5,641 bases of DNA, taken from Treponema sp. (GTDB lineage Bacteria > Spirochaetota > Spirochaetia > Treponematales > Treponemataceae). Positions 1 to 4,025 of the stretch are shown one piece after another. The notes beneath the pieces were generated by a model. The model was not told the origin of the DNA. It searched no databases and saw only the letters and a list, made by a program, of their open reading frames with translations. Location of the stretch: contig JAEDFM010000072.1 in NCBI GenBank assembly GCA_016292805.1, positions 1-5,641 on the forward strand, in the 5' to 3' direction. Every line of letters begins with the position of its first letter. Within the stretch, counting starts at the first letter, position 1. Position numbers and translations under genes: made by a program.

Positions 1-62
1 CCCCTTACGGCCGCACTGCGTTGCGTCCTATCCTCTCTAGCGGGGACACCCCGCAACGCCCC
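1..62 (+). repeat. Family A palindromic repeat, copy 1, inside pstB
   Basis: This GC-rich block carries the same nested dyads as copies at 663-735 and 1396-1472. The outer arms are GCGTTGC (18-24) and GCAACGC (53-59), and the inner hairpin is GCGGGG-ACA-CCCCGC (40-54). The leading CCCCTT looks like the right arm of a first hairpin whose left arm is outside the window. The block has no stop in the pstB frame, so it encodes extra residues between the Walker A and Q-loop regions of PstB. The left boundary is not visible. Confidence 0.8.
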
Positions 63-617
63 GATGACACTCTGAATATTCTTTCCAAATCCACCGATGT
101 GAACCTGCTCCGAAAAAATGTAGGCATGGTTTTCCAGAAGCCTAATCCTTTTCCTATGAGCATTTACGATAACATTGCATACGGGCCTCGCACTCATGGA
201 ATTAAAAAGCGCGGTGAACTGGATGAGATTGTAGAAACTTCTTTGCGTAATGCGGCCATCTGGGATGAGTTTAAAGACAATCTTAAAAAGTCAGCACTGG
301 AATTAAGTGGCGGGCAGCAGCAGAGACTTTGTATCGCCCGAGCATTGGCTGTACAACCCGATGTTCTTTTAATGGACGAACCAACTTCTGCCCTGGATCC
401 AATTTCTACCAGCAAAATCGAAGACTGCGTTATGCAACTTAAGGAAAAGTATACAATTATAATTGTTACTCACAATATGCAGCAGGCCGTTCGAATTAGT
501 GATAAAACAGTTTTCTTCCTGCTTGGCGAAATTATTGAAGCTGGTGAAACAGAACAGATTTTCAGTAAACCAAAAATGAAAAAGACGGAAGACTATATTA
601 CCGGAAGGTTTGGATAA
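3..617 (+). CDS. pstB: Phosphate import ATP-binding protein PstB, 5' end outside window
   Basis: This is the ATPase subunit of the PstSCAB phosphate ABC importer, which hydrolyses ATP on the cytoplasmic face to drive phosphate uptake. The frame is open to the left edge, so the gene is partial and its Walker A region lies outside the window. Counting from the TTG at 21, visible motifs are the Q-loop GMVFQKPNPFP (35-45), ABC signature LSGGQQQRLCIARALA (95-110), Walker B with catalytic glutamate VLLMDEPTSALDP (115-127), H-loop IIVTHNMQQA (147-156) and the PstB-typical ending TEDYITGRFG. All match the E. coli PstB C-terminal half closely. The first 20 or so codons (PYGRTALRP...TPQRP) do not resemble PstB. 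They are encoded by a family A palindromic repeat that merges in frame into normal PstB sequence at about DDTLNIL. I therefore do not take TTG 21 as the real start. The remaining doubt is whether the upstream half is intact and in frame. Confidence 0.93.
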   Translation, partial: PYGRTALRPILSSGDTPQRPDDTLNILSKSTDVNLLRKNVGMVFQKPNPFPMSIYDNIAYGPRTHGIKKRGELDEIVETSLRNAAIWDEFKDNLKKSALELSGGQQQRLCIARALAVQPDVLLMDEPTSALDPISTSKIEDCVMQLKEKYTIIIVTHNMQQAVRISDKTVFFLLGEIIEAGETEQIFSKPKMKKTEDYITGRFG

Positions 618-662
618 AGTGACAGAGGGTACAGCTCCCACATGTATGGATGTGCTCCAAAC

Positions 663-735
663 GGGGCGTTGCGGGGTGTCCCCGCAGAGGGGGTAGACCG
701 CAACGAAGTGCGGGCGCAGGGGGAGACTTCCCCCT
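663..735 (-). repeat. Family A palindromic repeat, copy 2, inverted, between pstB and phoU
   Basis: Read on the minus strand, this block matches copies 1 and 3: a first hairpin AGGGGGA-AGTC-TCCCCCT, then CGCACTTCGTTGC, then the inner hairpin GCGGGG-ACA-CCCCGC, ending GCAACGCCCC. On the plus strand the inner hairpin is at 671-685 and the other hairpin at 718-735. It fills most of the pstB-phoU gap and stops just before the phoU Shine-Dalgarno. The frame through it is open from an ATG at 650, but the encoded residues are Gly/Arg/Pro-rich and unlike PhoU, so I treat it as non-coding here. Confidence 0.82.
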
Positions 736-742
736 CATGGAG
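718..742 (+). promoter_or_regulatory. Hairpin directly upstream of phoU Shine-Dalgarno
   Basis: AGGGGGA-gact-TCCCCCT (718-735) is a perfect 7-bp stem with a 4-base loop. Three bases later comes GGAG (739-742), spaced six bases from ATG 749, which decides the phoU start. The GGGGGAG in the hairpin arm also looks like a Shine-Dalgarno but is locked in the stem. In the mRNA the hairpin could stabilise a processed end or modulate phoU translation; that effect is inference. Confidence 0.5.
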
Positions 743-748
743 AAAATT

Positions 749-1384
749 ATGCGTGAAAGATACGAAGAAGAATTACGAAAGTTGAACATTTCCATTATTA
801 ATATGGGAAAAATGATAGAGATTGCCATTGAAAGTTCCATGCTGGCATTGATGGGGCGTGATGTGGAAGCGGCAAAACAGGTGGCGAAAAATGACGAAGC
901 CATTAACGATATGGAACGGGATATTGAGGCTCAGTGTATGAAGCTCCTCCTGCAGCAGCAGCCAATGGCTACCGACCTGCGCTTGATTACCGCCGCCTTA
1001 AAAATGATTACCGACATGGAACGAATTGGAGACCACGCTGTAGATGTAGCGGATTTGGTATTGAGTGTTCCAGACTGCAAATACGGCAAGATGAATGAAA
1101 TCATTGAGCTGTCTACACAGATTATTAATATGCTTCACAATGCGGTTCAGTCTTACATAGAAAAAGATTTCAACAAAGCCAAAACTGTAATTGCCCACGA
1201 CGATGTTATTGATGATTTGTACCACGCCATTAAGGCAGACCTGGTTCAGAAAATCCGAGATACCAGCGAGGGAGAAACAATTCTAGATTATCTGCTGATT
1301 GCAAAATATATTGAGCGGATTGGCGACCATGCTACAAATATTGCCCAGTGGGTAATTTTTGCGCTTACTGGGGAACGGGAATGA
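749..1384 (+). CDS. phoU: Phosphate signalling/transport regulator PhoU
   Basis: PhoU is a cytoplasmic, all-helical, metal-binding regulator that links the Pst transporter to the PhoR-type sensor kinase and restrains the Pho response when phosphate is plentiful. The 211-residue product is of normal family length. It has the two tandem PhoU repeats, each with an ExxxDxxxN/D metal-binding signature: DMERIGDHAVD (E91, D95, D99) and YIERIGDHATN (E189, D193, N197). The start at ATG 749 is chosen because GGAG lies six bases upstream and because MRERYEEELRKLN aligns with usual PhoU N-termini. ATG 737 would add only MEKI, and ATG 650 would add repeat-encoded sequence. It follows pstB in the usual order, 131 bases away because of the inserted repeat, and its TGA overlaps the ATG of the next gene. 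Confidence 0.96.
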   Translation: MRERYEEELRKLNISIINMGKMIEIAIESSMLALMGRDVEAAKQVAKNDEAINDMERDIEAQCMKLLLQQQPMATDLRLITAALKMITDMERIGDHAVDVADLVLSVPDCKYGKMNEIIELSTQIINMLHNAVQSYIEKDFNKAKTVIAHDDVIDDLYHAIKADLVQKIRDTSEGETILDYLLIAKYIERIGDHATNIAQWVIFALTGERE

Positions 1385-2565
1385 GATATTTTAGAAGGGG
1401 AAAGCCTTCCCCTGGCTCGCACTGCGTTGCTCGCCACCCCTTCAAGCGGGGGAACATCCCCCGCAACGCCCCCATCCTTTTTTTAGGTCTGTCCCTCTTG
1501 TTCATTTTTTTGCTTTTGCTTCTTCCTACCGGTTTTGAAGGAGCTTATCAGTTCAAAGATGCCATTAAATGCAAAGTGGAAATTCTTGAAGTTGATAATT
1601 CTAGCCTTATAGACACTGGCCTTATTCGTACAGGCCAGCAGGTTTGTAAAGTCCGTTTTTTGAATGGCAAATTTAAGGGACAAACCTCTGAAGGGTGGAA
1701 CATGCTCAGTGGGGCACTTTCACAGGATAAACTTTTTCATCCTGGAGACAAAGCTCAGGCGGTGGTGCATCATGATGATGGGGAAATAATTTCCGTAAAT
1801 CTTATAGATTTTTACCGCTTAGGAGGCGAACTGATTCTAGCTTTGGCTTTTGCACTTTTCCTTGTTGTTTTTGCGCGGGGCGTTGGTGTACGGTCAGTTC
1901 TTTCGTTCGTAATTACAATCCTAGTTTTGTGGAAGATTTTGGTACCGCTTTTCTTAAAAGGTTTTAATCCTATTTTGACAGGATTAGTTGCTGTTGCAAT
2001 TATGACCTTTATAATTCTGGCTCTTGTTTACGGCTTTGATAAAAAACTTCTGGCATCATTTTGCGGTGCAATGTCCGGCATCATATTTGCCATGGTACTC
2101 TCTATTATTTGCAGCAGGGCTTTTCATATTCACGGAGCTGTGATGCATAATTCGGAAGCGTTGCTTTATTCTGGGTTTCAGGATTTGAATCTTACGCAAA
2201 TTTTTATGGCTTCAGTTTGTATAGGAGCCAGTGGATCTGTAATGGATTTAAGTGTGGATATTACATCATCAGTTTCAGAAGTTGTACGAAACTGTCCAAG
2301 CATTTTAAAAAAAGAAGCAATCAAATCAGGACTTACAGTCGCCCGTGCCGCCATGGGAACAATGACCACAACTTTGCTGCTGGCCTATTCAGGAACCTGC
2401 ATTGCCATGCTTATGACTTTTATGGCTCAGGGCACTCCAATCTATAATATTTTGAACAACAATATTGTTGCTTCAGAAATCATCAACACAATTGCCGGAA
2501 GCTTTGGACTTGCCATGACCGCTCCTCTGACAGCGGTGATTGCAGGAACAGTGCTGGCGGAATAG
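1381..2565 (+). CDS. YibE/F family multi-spanning membrane protein
   Basis: This is a predicted inner-membrane protein of 394 residues of the YibE/F family, whose biochemical role is not established. It shows one N-terminal membrane segment (about 32-49), an extracytoplasmic-looking soluble region (about 52-147, with VRFLNGKFKG), then roughly six to seven further hydrophobic segments (about 148-166, 172-190, 197-216, 225-242, 273-287, 329-349, 373-392). The conserved-looking block GASGSVMDLSVDITSSVSE (282-300) is typical of the family. The start is taken at ATG 1381 because it overlaps the phoU stop as ATGA, which implies translational coupling. Residues 5-31 are Arg/His/Pro-rich and encoded by a family A repeat, so they are an insertion rather than family sequence. 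Their positive charge ahead of segment 1 suits a cytoplasmic N-terminus. Family call is firm; any phosphate-related function is inference from position. Confidence 0.85.
   Translation: MRYFRRGKPSPGSHCVARHPFKRGNIPRNAPILFLGLSLLFIFLLLLLPTGFEGAYQFKDAIKCKVEILEVDNSSLIDTGLIRTGQQVCKVRFLNGKFKGQTSEGWNMLSGALSQDKLFHPGDKAQAVVHHDDGEIISVNLIDFYRLGGELILALAFALFLVVFARGVGVRSVLSFVITILVLWKILVPLFLKGFNPILTGLVAVAIMTFIILALVYGFDKKLLASFCGAMSGIIFAMVLSIICSRAFHIHGAVMHNSEALLYSGFQDLNLTQIFMASVCIGASGSVMDLSVDITSSVSEVVRNCPSILKKEAIKSGLTVARAAMGTMTTTLLLAYSGTCIAMLMTFMAQGTPIYNILNNNIVASEIINTIAGSFGLAMTAPLTAVIAGTVLAE
1396..1472 (+). repeat. Family A palindromic repeat, copy 3, in frame in the YibE/F gene
   Basis: This is the most complete direct-orientation copy. 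It has a first hairpin AGGGGAA-AGCC-TTCCCCT (1396-1413), outer arms GCGTTGC (1424-1430) and GCAACGC (1463-1469), and an inner hairpin GCGGGGG-AACAT-CCCCCGC (1446-1464). It begins after the codons for MRYF and ends just before the first membrane segment, adding about 27 codons (81 bases) with no stop. Its codon phase differs from that of copy 1, so the element is readable in at least two forward frames. Confidence 0.84.
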
Positions 2566-2571
2566 TTTTTT

Positions 2572-2673
2572 GCGTTAGCGCTGGGAGTGGTGCGAAGCAG
2601 TCCGTTAGGGTCGGCCGTAGGCAAGCCACGGACATAGCAACCTGCAGTGAGTGAAACGAACGAAGGGTAACGC
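2572..2673 (+). repeat. Family B repeat, copy 1, bounded by GCGTTA...TAACGC
   Basis: This GC-rich 102-base block starts GCGTTAGCGCTG and ends AGGGTAACGC. The reverse complement of 3885-3998 starts and ends the same way and shares interior words such as GAAGC and CGGA(A)CATAGC. The shared GCGTTA/TAACGC termini suggest a small non-autonomous palindromic or MITE-like element. It fills the gap after the YibE/F stop codon. No protein is encoded in it. Confidence 0.72.
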
Positions 2674-2680
2674 CCTTTTT
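2663..2680 (+). terminator. Rho-independent-like terminator of the pstB-phoU-yibE/F unit
   Basis: AAGGG (2663-2667), loop TAACG, CCCTT (2673-2677) followed by further T's to 2680 forms a short 5-bp stem with a T-tract. It is built from the right-hand end of family B copy 1 and insulates the upstream operon from the PHO-box promoter that begins eight bases later. The stem is short, so efficiency is uncertain. Confidence 0.5.
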
Positions 2681-2687
2681 ACAAAAG

Positions 2688-2716
2688 CTTAACACAACCT
2701 TCATGAAACCTTAATA
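2688..2716 (+). promoter_or_regulatory. Predicted PHO box: three heptamer direct repeats at 11-bp period
   Basis: CTTAACA (2688), CTTCATG (2699) and CTTAATA (2710) are separated by CAAC and AAAC, so each unit is exactly 7+4 bases. An 11-bp period of CTxxxAx half-sites is the known geometry for PhoB/PhoP response-regulator binding; E. coli uses CTGTCAT units, and cyanobacterial and Bacillus sites are TTAA-rich. A degenerate fourth unit, TTTTACA, lies at 2677 in the same register. The site precedes a barrel-protein and alkaline phosphatase gene pair, exactly where phosphate-starvation control would be expected. Identification rests on pattern and context only. Confidence 0.68.
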
Positions 2717-2725
2717 AAGGACATT

Positions 2726-2731
2726 CATATT
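2726..2731 (+). promoter_or_regulatory. Candidate -10 element of the PHO-box promoter
   Basis: CATATT matches the TATAAT consensus at four of six positions and begins nine bases after the last PHO half-site. This fits activator-dependent Pho promoters, in which the PHO box replaces the -35. Transcription would start near 2738, giving a leader of about 60 bases. Confidence 0.4.
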
Positions 2732-2752
2732 TGCATTGTCACTAGGAGTATC

Positions 2753-2770
2753 AGCAATTTGAAAATTGCT
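2753..2770 (+). promoter_or_regulatory. Perfect inverted repeat in the porin-gene leader
   Basis: AGCAATTT (2753-2760) and AAATTGCT (2763-2770) are perfect 8-base arms separated by GA. It lies downstream of the predicted start of transcription and about 30 bases before the ATG. It could be an mRNA-stabilising 5' hairpin, or as DNA a dyad operator for a second regulator. The sequence does not decide between these. Confidence 0.45.
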
Positions 2771-2789
2771 AAATCAAAAATCCGGTGGC

Positions 2790-2794
2790 AAGGA
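2790..2794 (+). promoter_or_regulatory. Ribosome binding site fixing the barrel-protein start
   Basis: AAGGA lies six bases upstream of ATG 2801. It excludes the in-frame TTG at 2759, which lies inside the leader inverted repeat and would put 14 polar residues before an otherwise clean signal peptide. Confidence 0.7.
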
Positions 2795-2800
2795 CAAAAT

Positions 2801-3883
2801 ATGAAAAAAATAGTTTCTGCTATGTTAGCAGGTATGATGGTTTGCTGTGCATTAAATGCTCAGTCAATTAAAGTTGTAAATACGTTTGGTGGCGATGAAG
2901 ACAGCACAGGTGGTTCTGATTTGTTTACATTTGAAAATCAGAAGAATGATGATGGAACTTACAAAAATAAGTATGAAAATAAAACTCGTGTAAGTAACAG
3001 ACTTCAGCTTGATGGAAGTGCGGGAAAATTTGATGGTCGTGTTCGTTTGGAATTTGCCACAACAAAACTTAACGGTAAAGAAAGTATAACTCGCCTTCGT
3101 GGTTACGGTCGCTTTAAACCAGTAGATCAGTTTCAGCTTATTGCAGGTAACGACTTTTCTACAAAAGTTGCAATCGATGCAGGTTATCTTGCAGCCAGTG
3201 ATGATAATCCAAAATATGCCCGTATTTTACAGAGCGGTTTTGGTGCAATCAGTAACTGGAAATTCGGAGAAGATAAAAATATAAATTTAAAAATTGCTGG
3301 TGGCGTAAAAGGTGCCGATGATTCTTTCCTTGATGCAAAAAATTTTGGCTTAGATGCTGGTTTAAATTTTGGAATGGAAGGCGTATTTTCCGCTGGTGCT
3401 GCATTCCTGAATGTAACAAGTGACACACCTACAATTGGTGCATTTGCCGGTATTAATGCAATTGAAAATCTTACATTGAACGCTGGTTATATCTACAACG
3501 ATACAGATACAGATTATATTCCTGTAATTTCAAAAAATGCTTTGTCTCTTACTGCTGGTTATAATTTCAAAGACTTGGGACTTTTTACCGCTGCAGATGT
3601 TATTTTTGCAATTGGTGAAGAAAAAACTCCTTTCCTTACAAAAGTTACTGTGTCGTACAACGCAACTGAAGATATTTCTGTTGGTGTAAAAGCAAAAGTT
3701 TCACTCATGCTAGGTGATAACGATTCTGTAAAAACTGAACTTTACCCAAATGTTACTTACAAATTGGCAAGCAAGATGGGCAGTCTTACAACAGGTGTTC
3801 GCATGAATCTTGATACAAATGGACTTTCAAAAATTGCAGTTCCTTTCAATTGGAAAATTACTTTAGCTGACATTAAAAAATAG
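2801..3883 (+). CDS. Probable outer-membrane beta-barrel (porin-like) protein, Pho-regulated
   Basis: The 360-residue product begins with a Sec signal peptide (MKK, hydrophobic core 4-18, likely cleavage after ALNA at 20). The two cysteines at 15-16 do not sit in a proper lipobox, so it is probably not a lipoprotein. The mature part is rich in Gly, Asn, Asp and alternating hydrophobic/polar stretches typical of amphipathic beta strands, for example GRVRLEFAT (79-87), NLTLNAGYI (223-231), KVTVSYNA (281-288) and DISVGVKAKVSLML (291-304), separated by Asp/Asn-rich turns. There is no hydrophobic helix after the signal. A barrel in the outer membrane is the best reading. I do not recognise a named family; phosphate or general porin function is inferred from the PHO box and from alkaline phosphatase downstream. 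The protein ends ADIKK rather than with the usual aromatic residue, and its TAG stop overlaps a repeat edge. Confidence 0.68.
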   Translation: MKKIVSAMLAGMMVCCALNAQSIKVVNTFGGDEDSTGGSDLFTFENQKNDDGTYKNKYENKTRVSNRLQLDGSAGKFDGRVRLEFATTKLNGKESITRLRGYGRFKPVDQFQLIAGNDFSTKVAIDAGYLAASDDNPKYARILQSGFGAISNWKFGEDKNINLKIAGGVKGADDSFLDAKNFGLDAGLNFGMEGVFSAGAAFLNVTSDTPTIGAFAGINAIENLTLNAGYIYNDTDTDYIPVISKNALSLTAGYNFKDLGLFTAADVIFAIGEEKTPFLTKVTVSYNATEDISVGVKAKVSLMLGDNDSVKTELYPNVTYKLASKMGSLTTGVRMNLDTNGLSKIAVPFNWKITLADIKK

Positions 3884-3894
3884 GGCGTTACCCT
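3875..3894 (-). terminator. Minus-strand terminator-like hairpin at repeat B2 edge
   Basis: On the minus strand AGGG-TAACG-CCCT (3894 down to 3882) is followed by A and six T's (3880-3875). On the plus strand there is no T-run after the stem, so it should not stop transcription from the barrel gene into the phosphatase gene. The stem is only four base pairs, so it is weak evidence. Confidence 0.3.
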
Positions 3895-3998
3895 GCGCTT
3901 TGCTTCGGGTCGCTATGTTCCGGGTTCCGCTGTCGCTTCAGCCTCCTCGGGCTACGCCCTGCGGTGGCCGCCTTCAGCGCCCTGCACAGCGCTAACGC
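3885..3998 (-). repeat. Family B repeat, copy 2, inverted, between barrel gene and phoA
   Basis: This 114-base block opens GCGTTACCCTGCG and closes CAGCGCTAACGC. Its reverse complement matches copy 1 at both ends (GCGTTAGCGCTG and AGGGTAACGCCC) and in the interior (CGGAACATAGC). It takes up nearly all of the gap between the barrel gene and the phosphatase. Several short internal dyads such as GGGC-TAC-GCCC are present. No promoter or PHO half-site is visible in it, and no protein is encoded. Confidence 0.72.
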
Positions 3999-4015
3999 AA
4001 TCCACAAAACTTTTT

Positions 4016-4020
4016 GAGGT
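4016..4020 (+). promoter_or_regulatory. Ribosome binding site fixing the alkaline phosphatase start
   Basis: GAGGT sits five bases before ATG 4026. The in-frame TTG at 4014 overlaps this site and so is not a credible start. Confidence 0.65.
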
Positions 4021-4025
4021 ATAAA

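Noticed and set aside
639..654. Small hairpin CACAT-gtatgg-ATGTG after pstB
   Set aside because: The stem is only five pairs, AT-containing and without a T-run, so it is not convincing as a terminator or regulatory element.
650..748. ATG 650 or ATG 737 as the phoU start
   Set aside because: The 650 start adds Gly/Arg/Pro-rich residues encoded by the inverted repeat, with no good ribosome binding site. GGAG six bases before ATG 749 and the MRERYEEEL start fit PhoU better; 737 overlaps this Shine-Dalgarno.
1348..1380. Upstream start for the YibE/F gene inside phoU
   Set aside because: The added residues only reflect phoU coding sequence in another frame. The ATGA overlap at 1381 is the typical coupled start.
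2217..2447. Open frame of 76 codons overlapping the YibE/F gene on the same strand
   Set aside because: It lies wholly within a well-supported membrane-protein gene, has no ribosome binding site and shows no recognisable composition. It is a shadow frame.
3884..4013. Independent PHO box or promoter for phoA
   Set aside because: I looked for 11-bp spaced CTT-type half-sites and a TATAAT-like hexamer and saw none. The gap is almost entirely the family B repeat.
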